Positions 41,201 to 49,521 of a stretch of 64,000 bases of DNA are shown here, in pieces (position 1 is the stretch's first letter; the number at the start of each line of letters is the position of its first letter). Below the pieces are notes generated by a model, which was not told where the DNA came from, ran no database searches, and saw nothing but the letters and a program-made list of their open reading frames with translations. The stretch comes from Rikenellaceae bacterium (GTDB lineage: Bacteria > Bacteroidota > Bacteroidia > Bacteroidales > Rikenellaceae). The DNA lies in NCBI GenBank assembly GCA_009783565.1, contig WRDF01000002.1:186001-250000 (forward strand), in the 5' to 3' direction. Made by a program: the position numbers and the translations under genes.

Positions 41201-41692
41201 CGCGCACCGAAATTCGCAGGTTCGCTCTCAACCGATTTTACCTACAAAGGGTTCACGGTGGCCGTAAGCTCGATGTATCATTGGGGTGGCGATCTGTTCA
41301 ACCAGACGCTCATAGACAAGGTCGAGAATCCCAATCCGCTGACCAACACCGACCGCCGTGTTCTGACCGAGCGCTGGCGAGAGCCGGGCGACCAAACGTT
41401 CTACAAAGCCATAAATCCCAATCCGAATGCGATAACCTACGAGGGAGGCGTGAGCACCAGAGCAAGTTCGCGCTTCGTGATGCGCAACAACGAGTGGGCG
41501 CTCACCTCCGTGAGCCTTGCCTACCGCATGGACGCGCAGAATTCGGCTTTCATCCGCAATCTTGGATTCGGAGCGATGACCGTGACGGCCTATATGCAAG
41601 ACCTCGCGCGGATTTCCACCATACGCATGGAGCGCGGCACGGAGTATCCGTTCGCACGTTCGGTGTCGATGTCGTTGAATATTCTCTTCTAA
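38249..41692 (+). CDS. SusC/RagA TonB-dependent outer-membrane transporter with STN domain (import locus 2)
   Basis: The 1147-residue transporter has a signal peptide (LAAFCLFLFGAVSSATALS), an STN domain (about 45-115, LSIEVSNARLADVLDEIAAKTGYGFVYSNSEL), a Pro/Gln-rich linker (QPQPTQPSSQPSQ), a carboxypeptidase-regulatory-like domain (about 132-215), a plug with YNLRGQAGLASY and LLKDAAATVIYGSEAANGV, and a barrel ending SVSMSLNILF. SNPNAIPEYNLRG resembles SNPNAILEMQIRG of the locus 1 SusC, so the two are related. The STN domain fits signalling to the FecR encoded upstream. Confidence 0.95.
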   Translation: MKEKLTRKRGAAIRKALRTMKLAAFCLFLFGAVSSATALSQTRLSIEVSNARLADVLDEIAAKTGYGFVYSNSELRGQERVSATFTNAEIDVVLAKVLENTGLWYVIEDRMVVISPKIQQPQPTQPSSQPSQRTVVTGRVTNAQGEPLLGVTVVVKSNRTIGVTTDVAGMFRLSVPDARNAVLLFSFVGMRPQEIALGDRTELTVTMEQAAFTSEQVIVTGMGSRDPLSYTGSVTQLTGEELGRISPGNILAALAQVDPGFSMYTSNVAGSNPNAIPEYNLRGQAGLASYANADDVILRGDLRTRPNQPLFVLDGIIGVSVTTIMDLDPTQVATLTLLKDAAATVIYGSEAANGVVVIETKPPAPGQLRFSYNGNFGLSIPDLGVYDLLNAAEKLELEELAGYYRNMPNQPALQDYYNRIKHAVLSGVDTYWIKEPVRTAFTHRHTVNMEGGDNALLYKVTLGAGFAPGVMKGTNLDTKTGRVELRYRRNNLLISNVVTVDHTNGTRLSPYGNFQEYADMNPYLRPRDENGNIPLILLNPVYRAVNGVTEHVGHHGLVLNPLYNTLFNQKNDMRELQLRNNMRVEYRPWNHVRLFADFAITGANSLVEVFRSAQHTSFYVIPDPQQKGSFDQQRADRWDYHLQSGASYNRAMGDHTLLVDFRYSIRERQQKATTIRHTGFPNDRLSEVQMGATWANTGGSESTARSFGALLSANYLYKHRYAVDFSTRVDASSEFGRNNRYAPFWSGGVRWNIDREQFVQNMNFFDELVLRATYGVTGSQGFTPYQTLQMYTYSGLTNLYKGFPVVGTELFRIGNPDLRWQQTDKMNFALDITVLRNLLSFRVEYYENYTKNSLLDYTLAPSVGFSTIVENLGRISNKGYELTARIIPYSDASKQAYWSIRATGGQNRSRIEQISNALKEQNEQNAVAQTTRPLPRFENGMSQTLIWAVRSAGIDPQTGREVFIKRDGTFTYDYDANDLVPVGDRAPKFAGSLSTDFTYKGFTVAVSSMYHWGGDLFNQTLIDKVENPNPLTNTDRRVLTERWREPGDQTFYKAINPNPNAITYEGGVSTRASSRFVMRNNEWALTSVSLAYRMDAQNSAFIRNLGFGAMTVTAYMQDLARISTIRMERGTEYPFARSVSMSLNILF

Positions 41693-41705
41693 AAACGTAC
41701 GCACT

Positions 41706-43112
41706 ATGAAAAAATATATTTTGATTTTAGCCGCATTTGCCCTGCTCGGGACAACGGCTTGCAACGATTGGCTCGACGTGAGACCCAAGACAACAGTGGG
41801 CGAGGAGGAACTTTTCAGCCGCGAAGTAGGGTTCATGGAGGCGCTGGCCGGAATCTATATAAAGATGGCCAAGCCGGAGCTTTATGCCCGTACCCTTTCC
41901 TACGGCTTTATAGACGTGCTGGGGCAGCGTTACCAGTTCGGCGACTGGGGCAACGCAGATTTCTATACCTTCCCGTCGGCGCGCAACGAGGCGACGCTGA
42001 ACTCGATCTGGCGCGCTATGTACAACCAGATAGCCAACATAAACAACCTGTTGTACTGGACGGACAAGAACAGCCACGTTTTCACAACCGACGGCTACTA
42101 CGAACTCGTGAAAGGCGAAGCGCTGGGTCTGCGCGCGTTCATGCATTTCGACTTGCTGCGCATGTACGGACCGGTGTATATGAACGATCCGCAGGCGGCG
42201 AGGATAAGCTATCGCCGCGATTTTTCGCGCGATCCGCAAGAGCCGCTGCCGTCGGATCAGGTCATCGCGGCTATTCTGAAAGACCTCGCTGCCGCCGAAG
42301 AGCTTCTGTCCGTCGCCGATCCGCTGCTCTTTACATTTCCGCGAACCAAAACCGACGAAGACATACTCTACACCGAGCACGATGTCTTCAAAACCTACCG
42401 CCAGTGCCGTATGAACCTTTACGCCGTGCGTGCGATGATGGCGCGCGTTCATCTCTGGGCAGGCAACACGACGGAGGCGGCCCGTTATGCGCAAATGGTG
42501 GTCGATAGCCGGCAGTTCGAACTCGTCGATGCCGCGCTCGACAGGATGCGCTCGCGCGAGATGATATTTTCGATCTACGTCGATCGCTTCAACGAGCAGG
42601 CGGGGCGCGACTTCTTCGGCGAATATCCGCAATATTCAATAGCCTCGCGTGCGTTCCTCGATGCGCAGTTTGCCGTCGCCGAAGACGGTGCGAATGACGT
42701 GCGCTACCGCGAGGGGACGGGCTTTGAGCAAAGCGGAGCGGTCTGGGTCTCGCTGAAATACCGTCAGGCGGGGTTATGGTGGAGCACGATGAACACCGTG
42801 CGCCTCATAGGACTTCCGGAAATGTACTACATCCTGGCCGAGTGTGCACAAGATTACACCGAGTCGGCGCGTCACCTGAACCGCGTGCGGGACCGTCGCG
42901 CAATCGAGCCTACGAGTTACTTGACACCCGCCGCCAAACGAACGGCCATCGAGCGTGAATACCGCAAGGAGTTCTATGGCGAGGGACAGCTGTTTTTCTT
43001 CTACAAAAGGCTGGGCTACGAGACGTTCCTCCACTCTCCGATACGCGTTATGACCGACGCGAACTACGTGTTCAGCATTCCGGACGACGAGATAATTTTC
43101 GGGAAATCATAA
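41706..43112 (+). CDS. SusD/RagB family nutrient-binding lipoprotein (import locus 2)
   Basis: The 468-residue protein has a lipoprotein signal (LILAAFALLGTTAC) followed by CNDWLDVRPKTTVGEEELFSREVGFMEALAGIY, the same start as the locus 1 SusD. It also has LRAFMHFDLLRMYGPVY and the C-terminal IEREYRKEFYGEGQLFFFYKRLGYETF typical of the family. It begins 13 bases after susC and should cap that transporter on the cell surface. Confidence 0.94.
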   Translation: MKKYILILAAFALLGTTACNDWLDVRPKTTVGEEELFSREVGFMEALAGIYIKMAKPELYARTLSYGFIDVLGQRYQFGDWGNADFYTFPSARNEATLNSIWRAMYNQIANINNLLYWTDKNSHVFTTDGYYELVKGEALGLRAFMHFDLLRMYGPVYMNDPQAARISYRRDFSRDPQEPLPSDQVIAAILKDLAAAEELLSVADPLLFTFPRTKTDEDILYTEHDVFKTYRQCRMNLYAVRAMMARVHLWAGNTTEAARYAQMVVDSRQFELVDAALDRMRSREMIFSIYVDRFNEQAGRDFFGEYPQYSIASRAFLDAQFAVAEDGANDVRYREGTGFEQSGAVWVSLKYRQAGLWWSTMNTVRLIGLPEMYYILAECAQDYTESARHLNRVRDRRAIEPTSYLTPAAKRTAIEREYRKEFYGEGQLFFFYKRLGYETFLHSPIRVMTDANYVFSIPDDEIIFGKS

Positions 43113-43130
43113 ATAAAAAATAAATCGATC

Positions 43131-43916
43131 ATGCGAAAGATAATTTATAGTATACTTGCCGTCGCGCTGCTCTTTGCAGGTTGCAGCGAAGCGGAGATGA
43201 TACGCTACGAAACGAACGGACGACTGAACGTCTACGGTTGGTATGACAGGCAGTTCGTAGGTTCGGATATGGGCGAAGACGATGCCGAGACGTCGCGCCG
43301 ATACAGCGTCGATTTCGGCCATGTGGACGGAAATGTCGATACTTTGTTCGTGGGCGTAAGAATTATGGGAGTGCCCTCCGACTATGACCGTCGCGTCAGC
43401 TTCAAATTCGTGCCCGCAGAGGGTAGCGAGACTATCGATATCTCCGAAGCGCCGGAGTTGGAATACATTGTCCCGGCCGGTGCATCGAAGGCGGTGCTGA
43501 AATATCTCATCCACGAAACGCCGAGCGGTAAAGAACTTATGGGGTGGTGGATGCCGGACTTTGAGAACTCGGATTTCGAGCCGGGTGCGGAAGGCAAAGA
43601 TACGTTCCGCGTTTCGGCGAGAAATTATAACCTTACGTTGGCATCTCTCGGTGTGACCGAGGCCCAATGGAACATGTTCACAGGGTTCGGCCTGCTGTTC
43701 GGGTTCAGCCATACCAAAGCACAATTCATAATAGACTTCGGCATCACGGACTTCGTGAGATGGCTCGTTTGGGAGTGGGGGCCGTTGTCCGATTGCTTCG
43801 CTTTGCAGGCCGCGCTCGACGAATATCGCAGAGACCCGAATAATCCGCCTCTTTACGACGAAACCAAGTTCCCTGCTTTGGAGTGGATATATTTCACACC
43901 GGCAGGAATGTATTAA
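43131..43916 (+). CDS. DUF4843 family lipoprotein (import locus 2)
   Basis: The 261-residue protein has a lipobox (ILAVALLFAGC, Cys near residue 18) followed by SEAEMIRYETNGRLNVYGWYD, then beta-rich sequence such as VGVRIMGVPSDYDRRVSFKFVPAEG and YIVPAGASKAVLKYLIHETPSG. It corresponds in position and type to the locus 1 gene at 12146-12883, though the sequences have diverged. An accessory or substrate-binding role at the surface is likely from context only. Confidence 0.8.
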   Translation: MRKIIYSILAVALLFAGCSEAEMIRYETNGRLNVYGWYDRQFVGSDMGEDDAETSRRYSVDFGHVDGNVDTLFVGVRIMGVPSDYDRRVSFKFVPAEGSETIDISEAPELEYIVPAGASKAVLKYLIHETPSGKELMGWWMPDFENSDFEPGAEGKDTFRVSARNYNLTLASLGVTEAQWNMFTGFGLLFGFSHTKAQFIIDFGITDFVRWLVWEWGPLSDCFALQAALDEYRRDPNNPPLYDETKFPALEWIYFTPAGMY

Positions 43917-43929
43917 ACCGAACTGACAG

Positions 43930-45564
43930 ATGAAAAAAATACTATACATAACAGCCGCATTCGCTCTGCTTTGCTCATGCGTCGAGGACAAGGGCAGCAC
44001 GGGCGGGAAAGACGTGAATTGGGTCGATGTGCGCCTTCCGGCCGAAATCGCCGCAAAGGTCGAACCGCAGACAATTACAATCGCTCCCGAACTGTCGCAA
44101 ACGTTGGCCGGCATCGATCGCAATAATCTCGAATTCGAGTGGTTGCGCTCGTATACTAACTTTAACGTCGCGACGCTCCGCGACACCGAAGTGATCGGCA
44201 ACAGCGAAACGCTCGAAATCGAAATTACGGGGACAGAGACACACTTTAATCAGTACATCCGCCTGAATGTCACAGACCGCGAGACGGGCATGACCTATGC
44301 GGCAAATGTGCTGCTGCGTCTCATACGCCCGTATTCCGGCGCATGGATGGTGCTGCACGAGGCAGCGGACGGCACGGCGCGCTTAGCGGCGATAGAGTAT
44401 CTCGACGTGCCGGTAGTGACGCCCGACGCTTACTACAAAGAAACAGGCACACAGTTTACCGGAGCGCCCGTATCGCTGCTCAGCGTACAGGGGTTCTCTT
44501 ACAATGCTTTCGGAACGGGCTCCAATCACAAGATTTTCGGTCTCGTAACGGACAACCCCGATGAGTCGGGAATTCTCGTTCAGTGGGATAGATTCCGACA
44601 GGAGCAGTCGCTGCGCCAGCTCATTGCGCCGTCGGCAACTCCGACGTTCGACCTTGCAAGTTTCTCGCCTGCGGTCGGCAGCGGCGTGGACTGGGGATTC
44701 ACGATAATCTCCGGCGGACAGCTTTACAACTGTCCCATCGGCATGAAGATCTACAAAGCGCACATGGGCAGCGTCGGTAGTGTGGATATTAAGTACAGCT
44801 CCAAATTCGGTTTCGTGACGCTGGTCTATGATGCATTGGAGCACCGTTTTCTCGCTTATCTGAATCAGGCGAACGCGGGATTCAATCATGCCGTCTTTAA
44901 TGACAGCGCGGACAACCCCACATCCGCCACGCTGCAAGCGATCGGCTCGCAGGTCGGCAACGCTACGGGTGCAGACCCCAATGCACTGCCCGCCGCACAG
45001 CAGGTGCTGTGGCTCGGAACCGGGTTCAAGCACGCTACTCATCTGCCTAACTTTGTCTACGGCCTTGCGGTTGCCAAAGCAGGTTCGACATGCGCTGTCT
45101 ATGAATTCAACTCGCGCGCTTTTGCCGTAGGCGGCCTGCCGAGGTTTACGGAATACACCGAACTCCCCGCGCCTCCGGGACTCGACGAGAACTCACGTTT
45201 CGCCTCGTCGGATGTCTTCAACGGCATTATCTTCTACACTTCGGGCAGCACCGTCTATCGCTGGGATTACAAGGCCGCAGGCGGCCCGGCGACACCTATC
45301 TACTCGAACGAAAACGGCGGAGTGGCAGTTCGAATGACCTTCGCGCGCAATGCGACCGATACGCGCGCTGCGCTTGCCGTTCCGGAGTACGAGTTCGACC
45401 CTAATTTCAGTCTTGCAGTAGGATTCAACCTGCCCGACGGTACGGGTGAGGTGGCCGTTATCAATCTTTCGGCTTCGGGGCGTCCGGGCGACAACAGCGA
45501 ACGTTTCTCCGCCGTGCAGACACATAGCGGTTTAGGGCCGATAACCGATCTGGTGTTTATCTAA
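43930..45564 (+). CDS. PKD-like family surface lipoprotein (import locus 2)
   Basis: The 544-residue protein has a short lipoprotein signal (ILYITAAFALLCSC) followed by VEDKGSTGGKDVNWVDVRLP, an immunoglobulin-like part (LEFEWLRSYTNFNVATL, then LRLIRPYSGAWMVLHEAADGTARL) and a beta-propeller-like C-terminal half. It matches the locus 1 protein at 10575-12116 in length, order and the conserved WMVL segment. It likely binds the imported substrate on the surface. Confidence 0.8.
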   Translation: MKKILYITAAFALLCSCVEDKGSTGGKDVNWVDVRLPAEIAAKVEPQTITIAPELSQTLAGIDRNNLEFEWLRSYTNFNVATLRDTEVIGNSETLEIEITGTETHFNQYIRLNVTDRETGMTYAANVLLRLIRPYSGAWMVLHEAADGTARLAAIEYLDVPVVTPDAYYKETGTQFTGAPVSLLSVQGFSYNAFGTGSNHKIFGLVTDNPDESGILVQWDRFRQEQSLRQLIAPSATPTFDLASFSPAVGSGVDWGFTIISGGQLYNCPIGMKIYKAHMGSVGSVDIKYSSKFGFVTLVYDALEHRFLAYLNQANAGFNHAVFNDSADNPTSATLQAIGSQVGNATGADPNALPAAQQVLWLGTGFKHATHLPNFVYGLAVAKAGSTCAVYEFNSRAFAVGGLPRFTEYTELPAPPGLDENSRFASSDVFNGIIFYTSGSTVYRWDYKAAGGPATPIYSNENGGVAVRMTFARNATDTRAALAVPEYEFDPNFSLAVGFNLPDGTGEVAVINLSASGRPGDNSERFSAVQTHSGLGPITDLVFI

Positions 45565-45582
45565 AATAAGTAAATTTGTCAT

Positions 45583-45608
45583 CCCTCCGTCCTTGAGGGG
45601 ACGGGGGG
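45583..45608. repeat. GC-rich hairpin between PKD-like and TlpA genes
   Basis: CCCTCCGTCC (45583-45592) and GGACGGGGGG (45599-45608) pair with one G-T wobble around a 6-base loop. It occupies the place where locus 1 has a CGTCATTGCGAG repeat, and may reduce expression of the last gene. No T run follows. Confidence 0.6.
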
Positions 45609-45645
45609 ATTGTTAATACACAAAATAACAACCAATGAAAACCAA

Positions 45646-47037
45646 ATGAAAAAACCACTGTTATTATCGCTTGCGACAATCATCGCCGTTGCGTTTTTTG
45701 TAACTACGGCGTGCTGCGCAGGCAAAGCGCGCGAGACACAAACGCCGAGCGCAACACTACACATCGGACTGCAACTGTTGGAAGGAGCGAATATCTCGCT
45801 CTCGCCCGACGGACAATTGGCGCTCATCACGCGCTACGGCGAAATCGAGTTGCACCCCGACGAGAACGGATGGGCAGAGGTCATAGTACCGCTTCCCAAC
45901 GGGCCAGAATACTTTATGCTGCGGCGTAATCCGCTCTATCTCTCGCCGGGCGATGAACTTACGATCATTCTGAACGAAGACAACATGCAGACCGTGATCG
46001 CGCCGGAGGGTAGGGGTGCGGCAGCCAATATCTACCTGAAACACCGCTACTTCGCGAAGGGCGGATCGTTCCTCGATTCGGGGGCGGCGCTGCGGGGTGA
46101 AACGCGTCCGATCGAAGAGCTGCTCGATAGCCTTGCAGCAGCGCGTATTGCGCAACTCGAAGCCCTGCAAGGGGTTACGCCTGAGTTTCGCAAGATAGAG
46201 CGCGCGCGGGTTTGGGGCGATTATGTAAACTCGTTCTATTATTACCCTATATACAGCCAGATGAGTCAGCCGGACATGAGCAGGGAGGATTACAACGCGA
46301 TTATACACGACTATTATATGCGGCATCGGGAGCGGTTGCAGACGGCGCTTACGCATATCGGTTCGGATGACCGTTATCTCGATATCGACGTGATAAGGCG
46401 TACGCTCTATGAGTTCGGCGGTCGTGAGGGGTTCGACGTCGAGTTTTCGCCGCGACTGCGTGCGCTGTACGATGTAGCCATCAAGGCCGGAGCGATCGGA
46501 CGGAACATGACTGCTGAAATCTACGCCGACATGCTCGCATACGCCGAAACCATCGCTCACGAAGATATGCGGCAGGTGTTCATGGATAAGCTGAACGATG
46601 CGGTGCGACTGATCAAGGGCGGTCCGGCAGTGGACGTTGCGCTGCTGACGACCGACGGAGCGGAGATTATGCTGAGCGACCTGATGGCGGACGGGCGGCC
46701 GCTATACGTAGATGTATGGGCGACGTGGTGTGCTCCTTGCATTGCCGAATCGCCGCATTTCGAGGCGCTCGCCGCAGAATATCCGGAAATTTGTTTTGTC
46801 GCCGTGTCGGTGGACAACACTGCCGAAATATGGCGTAATTATCTCGCTCGCAAAACTTATGAGACACCTGTGGTTCAGGTGTTCTCGCCCGGCGATATGC
46901 GTAAAGACTGGAACATCGTTGGCATTCCGCGATTCATTCTGATCGACAGCAACTTCCGCATCGTTTCGGTCGATGCACCGCGTCCAAGTCAGGGAGTGGT
47001 AATCCGCGCCGCGCTCGACGAGTTGATCGGACGGTAG
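45646..47037 (+). CDS. TlpA-like thioredoxin-fold lipoprotein (import locus 2)
   Basis: The start is the ATG at 45646 (MKKPLLLSLATIIAVAFFVTTAC, lipobox Cys near residue 23). The 463-residue protein has a beta-rich N-terminal domain, a long helical middle (about 150-320) and a C-terminal thioredoxin fold with active site WATWCAPCIAESPHF (CxxC) and the cis-Pro segment GIPRFILIDSNF. It ends import locus 2 in the same position as its counterpart in locus 1. A role in reducing disulfides of the imported substrate or of locus proteins is inference. Confidence 0.86.
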   Translation: MKKPLLLSLATIIAVAFFVTTACCAGKARETQTPSATLHIGLQLLEGANISLSPDGQLALITRYGEIELHPDENGWAEVIVPLPNGPEYFMLRRNPLYLSPGDELTIILNEDNMQTVIAPEGRGAAANIYLKHRYFAKGGSFLDSGAALRGETRPIEELLDSLAAARIAQLEALQGVTPEFRKIERARVWGDYVNSFYYYPIYSQMSQPDMSREDYNAIIHDYYMRHRERLQTALTHIGSDDRYLDIDVIRRTLYEFGGREGFDVEFSPRLRALYDVAIKAGAIGRNMTAEIYADMLAYAETIAHEDMRQVFMDKLNDAVRLIKGGPAVDVALLTTDGAEIMLSDLMADGRPLYVDVWATWCAPCIAESPHFEALAAEYPEICFVAVSVDNTAEIWRNYLARKTYETPVVQVFSPGDMRKDWNIVGIPRFILIDSNFRIVSVDAPRPSQGVVIRAALDELIGR

Positions 47038-47054
47038 ATACGTCGACATTGATG

Positions 47055-47116
47055 CTAAACGCACGAAGTGCGGGGAAGAGTCTTCGGATCAACTTCTCCG
47101 CACTTCGTGCGTTTAG
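47055..47116. terminator. long hairpin between locus 2 and iorA
   Basis: CTAAACGCACGAAGTGCGG (47055-47073) pairs perfectly with 47098-47116 (19 bp), and GAAG / CTTC extends the stem inward. Each arm also holds a CGCAC...GTGCG mini-palindrome. There is no T run, so factor-independent termination is uncertain; it may be another repeat family. Confidence 0.55.
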
Positions 47117-47152
47117 CAGTGAGAGCATTGTTTCAATCGATAATTTGCACAA

Positions 47153-47184
47153 ATTGTTTTATTCCTTTATTATTACTATTTTTG
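47153..47184 (+). promoter_or_regulatory. promoter of the ior operon
   Basis: ATTG (47153-47156, one mismatch to TTTG) and TATTTTTG (47177-47184) are 20 bases apart. The start codon of iorA is about 50 bases downstream, which rules out the longer open frame that begins at 47068. Confidence 0.75.
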
Positions 47185-47235
47185 CGACGCATTTATGTGA
47201 ATAGATTAACAAATGCCTGTAAAACTACTTGCTAT

Positions 47236-48825
47236 ATGAAACAACGAGAATTACTGCTTGGCGACGAAGCGATTGCTCTGGGCGCCCTTCATGCAGGGCT
47301 GTCGGGAGTGTATGCCTACCCCGGAACGCCCTCAACCGAGATCACTCAGTATATCCGCGACAGCGAATTTGCGCGGGAGCGCGGGGTACATTCGGAATGG
47401 TCGTCGAACGAAAAAACGGCGATGGAGGAAGCTCTGGGTATGTCGTTCGCCGGAAAACGTGCATTGGTGTGCATGAAACACGTGGGAGTAAATGTCGCGG
47501 CCGACGCATTCGTGAATTCGGGTATGACCGGCGCTCATGGCGGACTGGTGGTGCTGGCTGCCGACGACCCGTCGATGCACTCGTCGCAGAATGAACAGGA
47601 TTCGCGTTTTTACGGGAAATTCTCGTTTATTCCCACGTTCGAACCATCGTCGCAGCAGGAGGCTTACGACATGGTTCGCGAGGCGTTCGATTTCTCGGAA
47701 AAACACCGCATTCCGGTGCTGATCCGCATCACCACGCGCATGGCGCACTCGCGTGCGGAAGTGGAAACGGGCGAGATCAGAGAGCAGAACAAGCTGTCGT
47801 TCCCGCATCCCGACTACACGCGCCAATGGGTGCTGATGCCTGGCAACTCACGTATGCGCTATGTGAAACTGCTGGAAGACTACGCGCGATTCGAAAAAGA
47901 GGCGGAGACCAGTCCGTATAATAAATATATAGATGCGGCGGACAAATCGGTGGGAATCATCGCGTGCGGCTTGGCGTATAACTACCTGATGGAGAATTAT
48001 CCTGACGGTTGCCCGCATCCGGTGCTGAAAATCTCGCAGTATCCGCTGCCGACCGCGCTTGTGTTGAAACTCACGCAGGAATGTAAATCGATCCTGGTCA
48101 TCGAGGACGGTCAGCCTGTGGTCGAGGAGCAGCTGAGGGGTATCATGCCCACGCCTGTGCCTGTGAAGGGTCGTCTGAGCGGTGAACTTCCGCGCACGGG
48201 CGAACTGAACCCTGACAATGTGCGCGCTGCGCTGGGCTTGCCCGCGCGCACGCTGCTGAGCCCAAGCAAGGTGGTCGTTCCGCGCCCGCCGGTGTTGTGT
48301 GACGGCTGCGGCCACAGGGATGTGTACAACGTTCTGAACGAGGTGCTCGGTGAGTATGAACACCCGAAAGTGTTCAGCGACATCGGCTGTTACACGCTGG
48401 GTTGGCTCGCACCGTTCCACGCCATCGACACCACTGTCGATATGGGCGCATCGGTGACGATGGCCAAAGGGGCGGCCGATGCAGGCGTGCATCCGTCGGT
48501 GGCCGTTATCGGCGACTCGACGTTCACCCATTCGGGCATGACGGGTCTGCTGGACTGTGTGAATGAGAATACCAATGTCACGATCATCATCTCGGACAAC
48601 CTTACCACAGGTATGACGGGCGGTCAACCATCGTCGGGAACAGGACGCCTTGAAGAAATATGCAAGGGTCTCGGTGTCGAGGCGGCCCATGTGCGCACAG
48701 TCGTGCCGCTGCCGAAGAACCGCGACGAGATGTACAAAATGATCAAGGAGGAGATCGACTATAACGGTGTGTCGGTGATCATACCCGTGAGGGAGTGTAT
48801 CCAGACGCTGAAAAGGAAGAAGTAG
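47236..48825 (+). CDS. iorA: indolepyruvate ferredoxin oxidoreductase, alpha subunit, short form
   Basis: IorAB oxidises aryl-2-oxoacids such as indolepyruvate to acyl-CoA with ferredoxin and TPP, or runs in reverse to make aromatic amino acids. The start is the ATG at 47236 (MKQRELLLGDEAIALGALHAG). The 529-residue protein has YAYPGTPSTEITQYI, VCMKHVGVNVAADAF, CDGCGHRDVY and the TPP motif GDSTFTHSGMTGLLDCVNENTNVTIIISDN. It ends VIIPVRECIQTLKRKK without the C-terminal cysteine-rich ferredoxin domain found in the longer (about 600-residue) archaeal form. It is followed by iorB and an aminotransferase. Confidence 0.93.
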   Translation: MKQRELLLGDEAIALGALHAGLSGVYAYPGTPSTEITQYIRDSEFARERGVHSEWSSNEKTAMEEALGMSFAGKRALVCMKHVGVNVAADAFVNSGMTGAHGGLVVLAADDPSMHSSQNEQDSRFYGKFSFIPTFEPSSQQEAYDMVREAFDFSEKHRIPVLIRITTRMAHSRAEVETGEIREQNKLSFPHPDYTRQWVLMPGNSRMRYVKLLEDYARFEKEAETSPYNKYIDAADKSVGIIACGLAYNYLMENYPDGCPHPVLKISQYPLPTALVLKLTQECKSILVIEDGQPVVEEQLRGIMPTPVPVKGRLSGELPRTGELNPDNVRAALGLPARTLLSPSKVVVPRPPVLCDGCGHRDVYNVLNEVLGEYEHPKVFSDIGCYTLGWLAPFHAIDTTVDMGASVTMAKGAADAGVHPSVAVIGDSTFTHSGMTGLLDCVNENTNVTIIISDNLTTGMTGGQPSSGTGRLEEICKGLGVEAAHVRTVVPLPKNRDEMYKMIKEEIDYNGVSVIIPVRECIQTLKRKK

Positions 48826-48857
48826 CCGAGAGTGCGGTAAAGCGGCGGTTGAGCTTT

Positions 48858-48896
48858 TGTCATTCCGAACGCGCGTACCGCGCGTTCGGAATGACA
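48858..48896. repeat. minimal TGTCATTCCG-family hairpin, copy 4
   Basis: TGTCATTCCGAACGCGCG and its exact inverted copy enclose only TAC. It has the outer arms of the longer family but no ATCTATCG centre. It sits between iorA and iorB within one operon. Confidence 0.85.
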
Positions 48897-48933
48897 ATTT
48901 CGATAAAAAATCAAACTTTAACAGAACACACAA

Positions 48934-49521
48934 ATGAAACGCGACATTATACTTTCGGGCGTCGGAGGACAAGGCATCCTCTCGATAGCCAACGTGATCG
49001 GTAAAGCAGCCCTGAACGACGGGCTGAGCATCAAGCAGGCCGAAGTACACGGCATGAGCCAGCGGGGCGGCGACGTTCAGTCGAACCTGCGCATCTCGTC
49101 GAAGCCCATAGCCTCAGACCTTATCCCGCGCGGAGCGACCGACGTCGTAATCTCGCTCGAACCGATGGAAGCGTTGCGCTACCTGCCGTGGCTCTCGCCA
49201 GAAGGGTGGGTGATTACCAATACCACGCCGTTCGTAAATATCTCGAACTATCCCGATATGCAGGCCGTGAATAACGAGCTGAATTCGCTGCCGCGCGTGG
49301 TCACTATCGACGTGGATGCTATTGCGAAGCAGGCAGGATCGGCACGTGCGGCGAATATGGTGCTGCTGGGTGCGGCCGCTCCGTTCCTCGGAATAGAGGC
49401 CGAAAAGTTGGAGCAGGGCATCCGTGACATCTTCGGGCGCAAGGGCGACGAGGTGGTGAATATGAATCTCGCGGCATTCCGGGCAGGACAGGAGTACGCG
49501 AAGAAAATAGCAGCAAAATGA
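48934..49521 (+). CDS. iorB: indolepyruvate ferredoxin oxidoreductase, beta subunit
   Basis: The 195-residue subunit has the gamma-type fold of 2-oxoacid oxidoreductases: LSGVGGQGILSIANVIGKAA, VHGMSQRGGDVQSNLRISS, and NMVLLGAAAPFLGIEAEKLEQGI. It completes the IorAB enzyme. It is separated from iorA by a small hairpin repeat and its stop overlaps the start of the aminotransferase gene (ATGA), so the latter is translationally coupled. Confidence 0.94.
   Translation: MKRDIILSGVGGQGILSIANVIGKAALNDGLSIKQAEVHGMSQRGGDVQSNLRISSKPIASDLIPRGATDVVISLEPMEALRYLPWLSPEGWVITNTTPFVNISNYPDMQAVNNELNSLPRVVTIDVDAIAKQAGSARAANMVLLGAAAPFLGIEAEKLEQGIRDIFGRKGDEVVNMNLAAFRAGQEYAKKIAAK

Noticed and set aside
47847-49050. 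400-codon minus-strand frame across iorA and iorB
   Set aside because: Antisense to two conserved subunits; very His/Arg-rich.
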